From the NCBI GenBank assembly GCA_963773845.1, contig CAVZCU010000017.1:62001-126000 (forward strand): 64,000 bases of DNA, read 5' to 3'. Every line of letters starts with the position of its first letter. The first letter of the stretch is position 1. The notes under the pieces were generated by a model that had not been told where the DNA came from, did no database searches, and saw only the letters and a program-made list of their open reading frames with translations. Positions 39,378 to 50,623 of the stretch are shown piece after piece. The position numbers and the translations under genes are program-made. This DNA is from SIAJ01 sp963773845 (GTDB taxonomy: Bacteria > Planctomycetota > Planctomycetia > Gemmatales > Gemmataceae).

Positions 39378-42300
39378 ATGACCCGCTGGCTCATTCTCCT
39401 CGCCGCTTGTGGCGTAGCGCTCCCCGTATTCGCGCAAAAATCCCCGGAGGAAACGGTCAAATCGATGACGGTTGCCCCCGGCCTTCAAGTGGAATTATTC
39501 GCCGCCGAGCCGATGCTGGTCAATCCCACGTCGATCGATATTGACCATCGCGGCCGCGTCTGGGTGTGCGAAGCCGTCAATTATCGCCGGGTCAATTTCG
39601 GCCGGCCGATCCTGCGGCCCGAGGGGGATCGCATCGTCATCCTGGAAGACACCGACGGCGACGGCAAAGCGGACAAGAGCACGGTTTTCTACCAGGGGAA
39701 GGACCTGATCGCCCCGATCGGGATTGCGGTGGCGGCTTATCCTGCTGCTTATCCTGCTCCCCCCGCTAACGCGGGAGGCTCGCCAGACGAGCCTAAAGGC
39801 TCGCCGCTCAAGCCTAAAGGCTCGTCGGACAAGCCTAAAGGCTCGCTAGACAAGCCGGGAGGCTCGTCCGACAAAGCGAAGCCTCTAGGCGAGCAAGCGA
39901 GCCTCCCGCGTAAGCGGGGGGAGGCCCCGCCAAAGTCTCCGCGCTTCGCCTATAAGGTCTTCGTCTGCCAGTCCCCCGACATTTTGGTTTTCGAAGACAA
40001 GGATGGCGACGGCAAGGCCGATGGGCCGCCCAAGAAGTTCCTCAGCGGCTTCCGCGGGTTCGACCACGATCATGGCGTGCATGGCATCAACATCGGGCCG
40101 GATGGCAAGCTCTACTTCACCGTCGGCGACCAGGGCGTGCAGAATCTGCAATCCAGCGACGGCAAGGGTCGCAAATTCACGAGCAACAACACCGATTGCC
40201 GAGCCGGCACGGTGTGGCGGTGCGACATGGACGGCAAGAACCTCGAACTCATCGCCCACAATTTCCGCAACAACTACGAGTGCTGCGTCAACTCGTTTGG
40301 CGAGATCTGGCTGTCGGACAACGATGACGACGGCAACCAGCAAACGCGCATCTGCTACGTGATGCCTGGCGGTAATTATGGCTACAACCCGCGTGGACCG
40401 GGCCAGAGCCACTGGCACGAGGAGCAGCCGGGCATCGTCCACAAGGTGCTGCGAACCGGCTTCGGCAGCCCGACCGGGATTTGCTTCTACGAAGGCACGC
40501 TGCTGCCAGAGAAATATCGCGGCCAGCTATTACACACGGACGCCGGCCCGCGGGAATTTCGCTGCTTCCACATCAAGCCGAAGGGGGCCGGCTACGAGCT
40601 GGAGAAGGAGAACCTGGTCACGAGCACCGACACGTGGTTCCGCCTGAGCGACGTTTGCGTGGCGCCCGATGGCAGCGTGATGCTGGCCGACTGGTACGAC
40701 CCCGGCGTCGGCGGCCACGGCATGGGCGACTGGACAAGAGGGCGAATCTACCGCGTGACGCCGAAGGGGCACAAGGGGTACAAGGTGCCGGCGGTGGAGC
40801 TAGCAAGTCAAGCCGGATTGATTGCGACCCTGCGATCACCGTGTCTTGCTACGCGCGGGGTGGCTCTGGCGGATTTCGCCGCTCGCCCGCCCAAGGAAGT
40901 GCTTGGCGCAGCTTTCGCAGCGCTCGAAAACAATGACCGAGTGACGCAGGCCAGGGCGCATTGGGCGATGGCTTCGAGAGTTCCCCGAATCCCTGCCGAA
41001 GATCGCGCACCAGATGCCTTGGCCAAATACGACCAGTTCCTGCGGTCGAGGGAAACCGATCCGGAGTTCCTCGCAATGTTCATGAGGTCAATTCCGGAGT
41101 CGGAGAATTCAAAGTTCAATCCTGACGACGACCCGACAGTGATGGAAGCTGCGTCGAAAGCCTTTGCGAGGTTTCCGGCATCGGTCCGCCGTGAGTTACT
41201 GATGCTAACCCGGCGAATGCCCGCCCGGACTGCAGGTCGAATGTTCTACCCGCTCGCCAAGCTTTTTGAGGGAGAAGATATTTTCTACCGTGCCGCCCTG
41301 AACATCGCGTGTGGCACCGATCCGAAACGGCGGGAGGCCATTCTCGCCGAATTCGACAAGCACTTCCCGGACTGGAACGACAAGGTCGCCGACCTGGTTT
41401 GGGAGCTGCGGCCGGCGTCGTCGCTGCCGCGGCTCGGCAAGTTGCTCGAAGATCCGAAGCTGACGGCGGCGCAGAAGGGGCGCATCGTCGATATCCTCGC
41501 GGTCTACGACACCGCCGATGCCGGCAAAACGATGCTGGCGCTGTTGCATCGCGATCTGCCGGCGGAGATCAAGAGCCGGGCGATCGAGAACTTGCGGATT
41601 TATCTGCCGACCAAGTGGAAGAACCTGCAAAAGAGCGACGAGATTCGCGAGACGATGGCCCGGCTGCTCAAGAGCAAGGACTTGCAAATCGCCGGCTTGC
41701 ACCTCGCGGCCGCGGCGCCGGATTGCGTCAACCAGAGCGACCTGGAAGCGATCGCGACGGATACGAAAGCCAACCGCGAGACGCGCATCGAAGCCGTTCG
41801 CGTCATCGGCAAGATTCACCATGTGAAATACTTCCATCAGTTGGAAGCGATGATCAATGATCCGGTCGTCGGCACGGCGGCCGTCCTGGCGATCGGCGAT
41901 TACGTCGGCGGCAGGGGGGTCAATTCGGGCGGCAAGCAAGCGATGGAATTGTTGCAACGGCTCATCACCAGCAACATGACCACCGACGATCTGCGGCAGG
42001 CGGCGCTCAATGCCCTGGTCGGTACGCGGCAGGGGACCGGCATGCTGCTGCAAATGAAGGAACAGGACAAGATGCCGAAGACGATCCTCGCCGACGCCGG
42101 CCGGCTGTTGCGCAATAGCCCCTTCGCCGGCGAACGCAACAAGGCGCTCTTGCTGTTCCCCGCGCCCGGCAAGCTCGACCCCAAGAAACTGCCGGCCCCG
42201 GCCGTGCTCGCCAAGCGCATCGGCAATGCCGTTCGCGGCGAAGCGATCTTCAAAGCAACCGCCAAGAGCGAAGCGCAATGCCTGCGTTGCCATTCCGTTC

Positions 42301-43157
42301 GCGGCGTCGGCGGCAACATTGGCCCCGATCTCTCGATGATCGGCAAGAAGGCGAGCAAGGAGAACCTGTACGATTCGATCCTGACGCCGTCGAAAGCGAT
42401 CGCCGATCAGTACCTGCAATGGAAGATCAACACGCTCGACGGCAAGAGCGTGATTGGCCTGCTCGTCGCCGAGAACGACAAGGAGATCACGCTCCGCGAC
42501 GCGAATGGCAAGGACTACACCTTCGCTCAGAAGGATCTAGATGGACCGAAGCAGAAGAGCCTGGTCTCGATCATGCCGGATAATTTGGTTGCAGCTCTCA
42601 CCGAAGGCGACCTGATCGACGTGGTCGAGTATCTGTTCACGCTCAAGACGCCGGCGCTGACGCCCGACTCGTGGTATGTTATGGGGCCGTTCAAGCGCGG
42701 CGGGGATGATCCCTTGAGCCACAACTTCGGGCCCGAGAAGGCAACGTTCGATGCGAAGGCGACGTTCCCCGAATGGAACGGCCCCAGCTCCGGCCCGAAG
42801 CCAAGGGACTTGAGTTGGCGAACGATCCATCCGGATGCGAAGGGCTACATCGACCTGATGGCGTTGCACGGCAATGCGGGGAATAACAGCGTCTCGTTTC
42901 TCTATCGCGCGATCGTATCGCCGGTCGAACAAACGGGCGAGTTCCTGATCGGCTCCGACGACGGCTGCGTGTTGTTCGTGAATGGCAAGGAAGTGCTGCA
43001 CGAGAACGTGACGCGAGCGGCAGCGCCGGAACAGAACCGAGTAAAAGTGAAACTGAAAGCCGGCAAGAACGAAGTGCTCATGAAGATCGCCAACGGCAAC
43101 AACCCCCACGGGGCGTACGTGACCATCCTCAGCGAACAGGAGTTGAAGGTGAAATGA
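39378..43157 (+). CDS. PVC-type membrane-bound dehydrogenase with HEAT-like repeats and C-terminal cytochrome c
   Basis: A secreted 1259-aa protein with signal peptide at residues 1-19. First comes a six-bladed propeller related to sugar dehydrogenases (PTSIDIDHRGRVWVCEAVNY, HDHGVHGINIGPDGKLYFTV, NSFGEIWLSDNDDDGN), then HEAT-like helices, then a cytochrome c domain with CLRCHSVRGVGGNIGPDL, and finally a PA14-like sandwich ending KLKAGKNEVLMKIANGN. Family members are common in planctomycetes and are presumed periplasmic or surface oxidoreductases. Residues about 125-185 (repeat-rich Pro/Gly/Ser/Lys) come from a palindromic repeat absorbed in frame. The frame is otherwise intact. Confidence 0.88.
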   Translation: MTRWLILLAACGVALPVFAQKSPEETVKSMTVAPGLQVELFAAEPMLVNPTSIDIDHRGRVWVCEAVNYRRVNFGRPILRPEGDRIVILEDTDGDGKADKSTVFYQGKDLIAPIGIAVAAYPAAYPAPPANAGGSPDEPKGSPLKPKGSSDKPKGSLDKPGGSSDKAKPLGEQASLPRKRGEAPPKSPRFAYKVFVCQSPDILVFEDKDGDGKADGPPKKFLSGFRGFDHDHGVHGINIGPDGKLYFTVGDQGVQNLQSSDGKGRKFTSNNTDCRAGTVWRCDMDGKNLELIAHNFRNNYECCVNSFGEIWLSDNDDDGNQQTRICYVMPGGNYGYNPRGPGQSHWHEEQPGIVHKVLRTGFGSPTGICFYEGTLLPEKYRGQLLHTDAGPREFRCFHIKPKGAGYELEKENLVTSTDTWFRLSDVCVAPDGSVMLADWYDPGVGGHGMGDWTRGRIYRVTPKGHKGYKVPAVELASQAGLIATLRSPCLATRGVALADFAARPPKEVLGAAFAALENNDRVTQARAHWAMASRVPRIPAEDRAPDALAKYDQFLRSRETDPEFLAMFMRSIPESENSKFNPDDDPTVMEAASKAFARFPASVRRELLMLTRRMPARTAGRMFYPLAKLFEGEDIFYRAALNIACGTDPKRREAILAEFDKHFPDWNDKVADLVWELRPASSLPRLGKLLEDPKLTAAQKGRIVDILAVYDTADAGKTMLALLHRDLPAEIKSRAIENLRIYLPTKWKNLQKSDEIRETMARLLKSKDLQIAGLHLAAAAPDCVNQSDLEAIATDTKANRETRIEAVRVIGKIHHVKYFHQLEAMINDPVVGTAAVLAIGDYVGGRGVNSGGKQAMELLQRLITSNMTTDDLRQAALNALVGTRQGTGMLLQMKEQDKMPKTILADAGRLLRNSPFAGERNKALLLFPAPGKLDPKKLPAPAVLAKRIGNAVRGEAIFKATAKSEAQCLRCHSVRGVGGNIGPDLSMIGKKASKENLYDSILTPSKAIADQYLQWKINTLDGKSVIGLLVAENDKEITLRDANGKDYTFAQKDLDGPKQKSLVSIMPDNLVAALTEGDLIDVVEYLFTLKTPALTPDSWYVMGPFKRGGDDPLSHNFGPEKATFDAKATFPEWNGPSSGPKPRDLSWRTIHPDAKGYIDLMALHGNAGNNSVSFLYRAIVSPVEQTGEFLIGSDDGCVLFVNGKEVLHENVTRAAAPEQNRVKVKLKAGKNEVLMKIANGNNPHGAYVTILSEQELKVK
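39759..39921. repeat. Palindromic element inserted in frame in the PVC dehydrogenase gene
   Basis: Arm 39759-39783 and arm 39897-39921 are reverse complements over 25 bases with one mismatch. Between them are short near-tandem units built on AAGCCTAAAGGCTCG. The whole piece keeps the reading frame and encodes a low-complexity loop containing SPDEPKGS, PLKPKGSS and DKPKGSLDKPGG. Confidence 0.85.
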
Positions 43158-43161
43158 GGAT

Positions 43162-43441
43162 TCACCGCAGAGTCACAGAGGACACAGAGAAGACAAAATC
43201 AAAATTGAGATTTCTTCTCTGTGTGCTCTGTGACTCTGTGGTGAGCATGAATGGAAATTCACCACAGAGTCACAGAGGACACAGAGAAGACAAAATCAAA
43301 ACTGAGATTTCTTCTCTGTGTGCTCTGTGACTCTGTGGTGAGCATGAATGAAGATTCCCCACAGAGTCACAGAGAGCACAGAGAAGACAAAAATCCAAAT
43401 TGAATTCTATTCTCTGTGTCCTCTGTGACTCTGTGGTGAGC
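43162..43441. repeat. Three tandem copies of palindrome family I
   Basis: Copies lie at about 43162-43244, 43258-43341 and 43356-43441. Each has arms of the type CACAGAGTCACAGAGGACAC and an A-rich centre, ending GTGACTCTGTGGTGAGC. The arms are nearly identical among copies while the centres vary. They fill the gap between the PVC dehydrogenase stop and the GxxExxY start. Confidence 0.92.
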
Positions 43442-43453
43442 GAAGGAGCTCAT

Positions 43454-43831
43454 ATGGACGAACGAGATCCTTTAACGCAGGCGGTGATTGGGGCGGCCAT
43501 CGAGGTTCACCGCGAAATGGGCCCGGGCCTGATCGAATCCGTCTATCAAAAGTGCATGGAGTACGAATTGCGGTCAAGGCAGTTCGAATTCATTTCGCAA
43601 GCGAGAATCCCAATTCGTTACAAGGGCGCGGTTCTCTCGGACGAGGACCTCAAAATGGATCTTTACTTTCCGGGCAAGCTGGTGGTCGAATTTAAATCCG
43701 TCGACAAACTCGCACCGATTCACGAACCCCAACTCCTGACTTATTTGCGCCTCAGCAAGACCCACACCGGCCTCCTGATCAATTTCAATGTCCGGCTTCT
43801 CAAAGACGGCGTGAAGCGAATGGTTCTGTGA
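43454..43831 (+). CDS. GxxExxY family protein (PD-(D/E)XK nuclease fold)
   Basis: A 125-aa protein with AAIEVHREMGPGLIESVYQK, which contains the naming motif G-L-I-E-S-V-Y. The nuclease-fold core follows: DLKMDLYFPGKLVVEFKSVD, with Asp and an ExK pair spaced as in PD-(D/E)XK enzymes, and the C-terminal LLINFNVRLLKDGVKR. The start has AAGGAG eight bases upstream. Three copies of one palindrome precede it and a fourth begins right at its stop codon; a fifth is 1.1 kb on. No activity is established for the family that I know of. Confidence 0.88.
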   Translation: MDERDPLTQAVIGAAIEVHREMGPGLIESVYQKCMEYELRSRQFEFISQARIPIRYKGAVLSDEDLKMDLYFPGKLVVEFKSVDKLAPIHEPQLLTYLRLSKTHTGLLINFNVRLLKDGVKRMVL

Positions 43832-43904
43832 CTCGCCACCGAGTCACAGAGTAGACGATTTGATTTATGTCTTCTCTGTGCTCTCTGTGACTCTGTGGTG
43901 AGTT
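43832..43904. repeat. Palindrome family I, copy 4
   Basis: A shorter copy: the left arm is CCACCGAGTCACAGAG and the right arm CTCTGTGACTCTGTGGTGAG, with a T-rich centre. It starts at the GxxExxY stop codon and runs to the MoxR stop, so it separates these convergent genes. Confidence 0.85.
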
Positions 43905-43907
43905 TTC

Positions 43908-44934
<1,027 letters not shown>

Positions 44935-44952
44935 TTGATGATCATCTCTTGG

Positions 44953-45038
44953 ATTTTCACCACAGAGTCACAGAGGACACAGAGAAGAATGAGATCTATT
45001 TTCTTCTCTGTGTCCTCTGTGACTCTGTGGTGAGCAAT
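44953..45038. repeat. Palindrome family I, copy 5
   Basis: An 86-base near-perfect inverted repeat with the same arms as the four copies around the GxxExxY gene. It lies between the MoxR gene start and the stop of the PQQ-propeller gene. Confidence 0.9.
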
Positions 45039-45043
45039 TCGGG

Positions 45044-48000
45044 TCATTTCGCATCCAGCGTCCAGCTTCCCCTGCCCGTAACGACGACGACGCCCTTGGG
45101 CGTGACAGCCACACCGGCCGCGGGGCCGGCAGCGGGGAAGTTGAGGCGCTGAAGCAATCGCCCGTCGGCCGGGTCGATCACGAGGATCGGCAACTCGCGG
45201 GCGCTCCAAACATCATACGACTTGCCGACGGCGCAGAAGACGCGAAAAGTTCCAGCCGGCTCGGCGAAATTCGCCTACCACGTCATAGTCCGGCTTGAGC
45301 ATGATCGCTTCGGTCGGATGCACGAGCAATCCCTGCGGCGAGACGGCGAGTTTCCACTTCGCATGCGGCAATTCGGGCAGCGGCGTTTCCCAGAGCCGTT
45401 CGCCGTCGTTCCACCGATACGCGGTCAAGGTATCATCGGCGGCGAGGAAAAACTGCTCGCCACTGAATGCAACATCATCGAAGACCCGGCCGGCCAGAAT
45501 CGGTTCGCGTCTCCAGGCCCGGTTGAGCCCATCCATTCTGAGTCGATCGACCTCGACACCATAATTGCGATCGATGATCAGCAGCGGATCGCCCTGGTGA
45601 ACTCGAAACCTCGGCAACTCGCCAGTGAGGCTTTCTTCATTCGGAATCGTGTAGCGAGCGATTTCCTTGCCGGCCCTGGCGTCGAAAAGAAAGACGGAGC
45701 CGTCGTCGGGGATGAGGAACTTTCCGTTTTGGATCGTGAGTGGAGGCTCGGGCCATGGCTTCGCCGTTGAAATGACCTGCCTGCACTCGTTGCTGTGTCG
45801 TTGGGACACGAGCATTCGCCCACTGGTCAGCTTGGCCAATTGGTATCCACTCTTGTCCAGAAACTCAGGTTGGAATCGCGCGGAAGTTCCAGGCGGAACG
45901 CTCAAGACCGCGGTATCGGCCACCAGCGGACGAATCGTGACCATCGAACGTCCGTCGTAAATGAATGAAACGCTGTCCTTGCTGCAACGAATGGCATCCG
46001 TCGTCGCGGGGCCGTCGATTCCGGATGCGGCCGGGAAAGTTGCTGACAACTCTGCAAGAATTGGCCCACTCGAATCAATTTCCATGACCCGTTCGGATTT
46101 GCCGTCATCAGTCGAAAGGAGAGCGATTCGCGATGAGTCGGCCAAAAGGAAGTGGGATTCGATCCCGCCCGCCACGATCGGCGCGAAGTCGATCGAGTAC
46201 GACCGGCCAATCGATGATGAATAAAGTCGACCGCCCATGGCAACGAGTCCATTGTCATCCGTCGCAATAATGCGAAGACTCGGGTCGTCGAGAGCGACGT
46301 AGTTGTGCCGTGTCAATGGTCCGGACGACATGGAAATCACCGCGGGCTTGGGGGGACCCCCGTCGAGCAACCCGCCACGCATTATCAACGGCGCCGGAGA
46401 GTGTCTCTCCGCATATGCTTTGGCGCTTGAAGGGACACCAGTCCGATCGCGAACTGTTCCGTTCTTGTCCCAAACGGCCTTCCACACCTCGCGTGCTTGC
46501 GCTCGGTGTTCAGACATCTCCGCCAATCGCACCGCCCCCGCCGCCGCGAAGGAGCCATCGCCTTTCGCTAACGCGGTATACAGCCGCTGTGCCTCCGACT
46601 TATCGGCGTCACGAATGATCTTTTCCGCTAAAAGCCATAGCAACCGCTCTTTTGATTTGCCCGATTGGGCGGCTTCCTTCTCGCCTTCCGTGTAAAGTTC
46701 AGCATCGATGAGCGATTGCGTCAAATCGGCATGGCGGGCCGGATTGCCGGGCTCTTGTTCCACGGCTTTGCGGCGATCGCTGAGCTTCTTCGCTTCCGAG
46801 ACGAAGCCCCAGACTTCGGTAGGCGTCGTCACGAGCAATACGCCGTCCGCATAGCAGAGGTTACCGAAAGGGCCCGGGTACTGCGCCGGCAACGGCGTCC
46901 CGTCGGGCAGGCGCGTCGTTGGACCGGGGATTGGCGAGCGGAGTGGTGTGCCGTCGCGGGGATCCAGAAAGTGCAGGCCATGCTTCGTCGGCCAGACCAC
47001 TGCTTCCTCGCTGACGAGGCCGCGGCCGAATGTGGATTCGCCGCCGTCGTCGTGAATCGTCCAGCCGTTCTCGCCGCTGTCCGCGCCGGTTCGGAGATTG
47101 AGGCCGCGAATGCCTTTCACCTGGCCCGCGAATGTGGCGATCAGACGGCCGCGGGCGACGCCGAGTAAATGGACGACCTCCACGCCTTCGCGTTCCCAGA
47201 TCAGCCGGCCGGTATAGGCATCGAGGCAGAGCAGGCGATTCGTATCGGCGGGGGCGGCATAGATTCGGCCGCCGTCGGCAAGCGGTGGGCACAGGTCGCG
47301 ATAACGCGGCATGGTGGGCCGCTCGTCACGCGGGTAGCGGTATTCCCAGGCCGGTTTGCCGGTCATCGCGTTGAGTGCGATCACGCTGCCGCCGTCGGTG
47401 CAATAGATCAGGTTCGGCCCGGAAATCGTGACCAACTCATGACGATATCGTGGCGCGCTATTCGGTTCGCTGCCGGCCTTGCCCACGATCCGTTGCCAGA
47501 CCAGTTCGGGAGTCGTCTTCGGATCGTTGATGCGATAACAGGCGACCCCGGCCACGGCGTCACCGGCCACTTGCCGCCAAAGTCCCACATAGAGATGGTC
47601 GTTGCTGACGACCGGCGCGCCTTCGAAATGCGTGACCTCCTCGCCGTTGGGTGGATTAAGCCGCCAGAGCGCGTTGCGCTCTTCGCTGTCGCCTTTCCGC
47701 GCTCCGTAGGCGACGATGAACGTGTCGGCCTGGTCGCGAGTTGTCAGGGCCGCGGGGCCGAAGCGAGCGTAGAGGATGCCTTCGTGTTCGGTCAGCGTGA
47801 AGCGAACGTCCTGCTTGGTTGGGATCGTTGTATCCGCGCCGTCTCTCGGCTCGCCGACGCGAGCCACCTGGCCGGTCATCAGATTGATCGAGATGATGCG
47901 AGCACCATCAGCGATATACGCCCGGCCGTTGGAAACGACGGGATAAAAGGACAACGAACGTGGATGCGAAGCATCAACCGGCGGTACCCGCGGACGGCGG

Positions 48001-48875
48001 TCGCGGGCGAACGGAAGAGAAGTCCGCCAAGTGGGCACATCGGGCCAGAAGTAGGGGGGTCGGCACCGCAACGTGCCAGTGCGGGCCGGCGAGCCGGCAA
48101 AAGTTGGCCAATCGGGGCGGTCGGGGAGCCGCGGCAGCGTTGTCGTGGCGGGGTCTTTGAACAGTTCCGCCAACGTATCAACGTACTTGCCTGTCTTACC
48201 TGCTAACAATCCGCTCGCGTTGGCATATTGCTCGCGGAATTCATTCAGTTCGTTCTTGGCTTCATCGCGCTCGCCGCGAAATAGTTTGACTAGCAGCAAT
48301 CGAGCTTTGACCGCCGCGACGTCCGTTTTCGGCCGCGGAAAGCGCAGCAGCCGATTGTCCCCCTCGTAAGGAGGCAGAAGCATTCGCCAATAATGTTCGG
48401 CGGCGTCGAATACACCGCGCTCGAATGCTCGGCGGGCGAGTTCGAGGATCGCTTCCTCGCACGGACTGGCGGCGAACATATCGGCGAGCAGGCGCTCGAG
48501 GCCGGAATCATCGCGCTGTTTCTTGGCTTCGTCGAGTCGCTTGGCGGCCTGTCCGTCGACGCGCTGACGATAAAGATTGACCCCCTCGACCGGCAGGCGG
48601 GCCAGATGGCCATGCACAACCCAGCGAGCGGGCACCAAGTGGCGATCATTGACCGGGACGAGTTCTTCGCCTGAGGTGTCGAGCACGCGTTGGAGTTTTT
48701 CGACGGCGTCGAGCAGCTTGCCCGATCGAACCTTGTCGAGCGCGTCGGCGATTTGCGCGGCGGTCGGATTGTCGGCGGGGCGGTCCTGGCAATGCGCGAC
48801 CTGGCAAACAGCACAGGAGAAGAACCATATGCCGAGCAATCCGACTGCGCCTGGACGGGACCGATTGCGAATCAC
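45044..48875 (-). CDS. Exported PQQ-like beta-propeller protein, one frame break
   Basis: A secreted protein of about 1,276 aa. A signal-like segment (AVGLLGIWFFSCAVCQ) leads to helical repeats (QIADALDKVRSGKLLDAVEKLQ) and a PQQ-type eight-bladed propeller, with repeats such as NGRAYIADGARIISINLMTG, GGSVIALNAMTGKPAWEYRY and NRLLCLDAYTGRLIWEREG. The C-terminal blade leaves frame near 45277; repaired, it ends PAAGPAAGVAVTPKGVVVVT and stops at 45044. The GTG at 48875, with GGAAGG upstream, is the best start. Despite the name such proteins need not bind PQQ; the role is unknown. Confidence 0.8.
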
Positions 48876-48912
48876 CTGATGCCCTTCCAAATGCTGAACA
48901 CGACGACCGATC

Positions 48913-49001
48913 GGCGAGCCGGCGACGTGAGTCGCCGGAGCAGGCATACCCAACTACTCGTCGTTAGCGCTGCCTCCGGCGACTCACGTCGCCGGCTCGC
49001 C
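48913..49001. repeat. Perfect 27-bp inverted repeat
   Basis: Arms 48913-48939 and 48975-49001 are exact reverse complements with a 35-base spacer. The unit motif GGCGACGTGAGTCGCC is itself palindromic in part. It lies in the short gap between the PQQ-propeller start and the DksA/TraR-like stop. Confidence 0.9.
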
Positions 49002-49018
49002 AATCGAATGCCTTGGTT

Positions 49019-49366
49019 CTACCCCGCGCACTTCATGCACGTGCGTACATACGGAATTGCTTCCAGCCGCCCTTTCGGGATTGCTCCGCCGCAGCGTTCG
49101 CACTTGCCGAATGTGCCCTGGTCGATGCGTTCGATGGCGGCCATCGCTTCGCGCTCGACGCCCGCCTCGATGTTGCGAAGCTGGCTGGTGACCACATGAC
49201 CGGCAGCCTCGTTGTGAATTTCCGCCGGGCGATAGGGATCAACAATCGAACCGTCGGCGGCGGCGTGCTGTTCCTCCGACGCCAGTTCGGTGCGGACCTC
49301 GCCGGCCCGATTGGCAAGAACCAAGAGACGATTGCGGAAGTTTTTCAAATCGGTGCGGGAGAGCAT
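49019..49366 (-). CDS. DksA/TraR-type zinc-finger protein
   Basis: A 115-aa protein starting MLSRTDLKNFRNRLLVLANR with a coiled-coil N-terminal half and a C-terminal zinc finger: CERCGG, then CMKC, a four-Cys pattern. It resembles RNA polymerase secondary-channel regulators of the DksA/TraR family. The acidic DxxDxA tip seen in E. coli DksA is not obvious, so transcription-regulator function is inferred. The downstream Met was taken as start because it begins the coiled coil. Confidence 0.85.
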   Translation of the reverse strand: MLSRTDLKNFRNRLLVLANRAGEVRTELASEEQHAAADGSIVDPYRPAEIHNEAAGHVVTSQLRNIEAGVEREAMAAIERIDQGTFGKCERCGGAIPKGRLEAIPYVRTCMKCAG

Positions 49367-49498
49367 CGGTAATTCCTTCGAAATGGGCGACTGTCGGCGC
49401 GCGAATACCCCTTGCCACCATACCCAACCCCGGGGCACTTCGCAATTGTTTGCCGTCCATCTATAAATAAGGGCGATTCACTCAAAAAGCGAGTTGCC

Positions 49499-50161
49499 AT
49501 GTCTTCGATCGCACCGAGCATCCTGGCCGCCGACTTTTCCCGCCTCGGCGAATTGGTCCGCGAAGTGGAACAAGGCGGCGCCGATCGCATCCACATTGAT
49601 GTGATGGACGGGCATTTTGTCCCGAATTTGAGTATGGGGCCCGTCGTTGTCAAAGGCTTACGGCCAGTGACGAAGTTGCCGCTCGAAGTGCATTTGATGG
49701 TGAATGAGCCGGCACGGTTTGTCGAGTCGTTCCGCAAGGCAGGCGCCGACACCCTGATCGTTCATCACGAAGTGCTGCCGGACGCCCGCATGCTGATTGA
49801 GGAGATTCACAGCCTGGGTGCAAAGGTCGGCGTCGCCATCAACCCGGCCACGCCGATCGCGGTATTGGAGCCCTATCTAGCCGACATCGACCTCGCCTTG
49901 TGCATGACCGTGTGGCCCGGCTTTGGCGGGCAGGCGTTTCTGCCGGAGAGCCCCGCGCGTATCGCGGCATTGCGGGAATTAATCGATCGAGTGAATCCGA
50001 ATTGCGAATTGGAAGTGGACGGCGGGATTGACCTGCACACAATTCCCATCGCCGGCAGGGCCGGGGCAAATGTCTTCGTCGCCGGTACGTCGATTTTTGG
50101 TGCGAAGAGCGGCCCGCGGGCTGCCACCGCGGAATTGGCAAAAGCAATACTGACCCATTGA
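49499..50161 (+). CDS. rpe: Ribulose-phosphate 3-epimerase
   Basis: Interconverts ribulose-5-P and xylulose-5-P in the pentose phosphate pathway. A 220-aa TIM barrel of normal length: APSILAADFSRLGEL at the N-terminus, metal site HIDVMDGHFVPNLSMGP, VHLMVNEPARFVESF, MTVWPGFGGQAF and ELEVDGGIDLHTIP. All expected catalytic Asp/His positions are present. A small TIGR03067-like gene follows 13 bases downstream on the same strand. Confidence 0.95.
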   Translation: MSSIAPSILAADFSRLGELVREVEQGGADRIHIDVMDGHFVPNLSMGPVVVKGLRPVTKLPLEVHLMVNEPARFVESFRKAGADTLIVHHEVLPDARMLIEEIHSLGAKVGVAINPATPIAVLEPYLADIDLALCMTVWPGFGGQAFLPESPARIAALRELIDRVNPNCELEVDGGIDLHTIPIAGRAGANVFVAGTSIFGAKSGPRAATAELAKAILTH

Positions 50162-50174
50162 AGTGGAGAACGTC

Positions 50175-50609
50175 ATGCTACGACTTGGTGTCCTTGTCGT
50201 TCTGGTCCATGCGATCGCCGTTCGGGCCGATGACAAGGACGAAATCCAGAAGCTCGAAGGAACTTGGGAAATCGTCGCCGCCGTGGGCGGTGGAATGGAG
50301 ATCCCGGTCGGCAAGGGAGCGCCTGAAAAGCTTGTTATCAAAGATGGCAAGATGACCGGCTTCGGCCCGGAAATCAAGCTTGCTACCGATGCGACCAAGA
50401 AGCCCAAGTGGCTGAACATGACCTTTACACGCAATGGCAAGGAGCAAACGATTCACGCGATCTACGAATTGAATGGCAACGAGTTGAAGATTTGCATCCC
50501 GTTGGCCCCGAAGAAAGGCTCCGGAAAAGTGTTCGAGAACAAGCGACCGGAGGGATTCGACACCAAGGATAAGCCCGAGATGGTGCTGAAGACCAAGCGG
50601 GGGAAGTAA
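50175..50609 (+). CDS. Exported TIGR03067-like domain protein
   Basis: A 144-aa secreted protein with signal peptide LGVLVVLVHAIAVRA and the planctomycete TIGR03067 pattern, DEIQKLEGTWEIVAAVGGG, then strands with LNMTFTRNGKEQTIHAIYEL and the ending PEMVLKTKRGK. The family is expanded in planctomycetes and uncharacterised. The ATG at 50175 with GGAG close upstream is preferred to the GTG at 50163. Its nearness to rpe suggests co-transcription. Confidence 0.8.
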   Translation: MLRLGVLVVLVHAIAVRADDKDEIQKLEGTWEIVAAVGGGMEIPVGKGAPEKLVIKDGKMTGFGPEIKLATDATKKPKWLNMTFTRNGKEQTIHAIYELNGNELKICIPLAPKKGSGKVFENKRPEGFDTKDKPEMVLKTKRGK

Positions 50610-50623
50610 ACGCGCGTAAGCAA

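Noticed and set aside
41205..42419. A 404-codon open frame on the minus strand
   Set aside because: It lies antisense within the PVC dehydrogenase gene, and shows no recognisable domain.
43162..43441. Three regularly spaced repeats considered as a CRISPR array
   Set aside because: The units are palindromes of about 80 bases with little unique spacer, similar copies occur singly at 43832 and 44953, and no cas gene is present.
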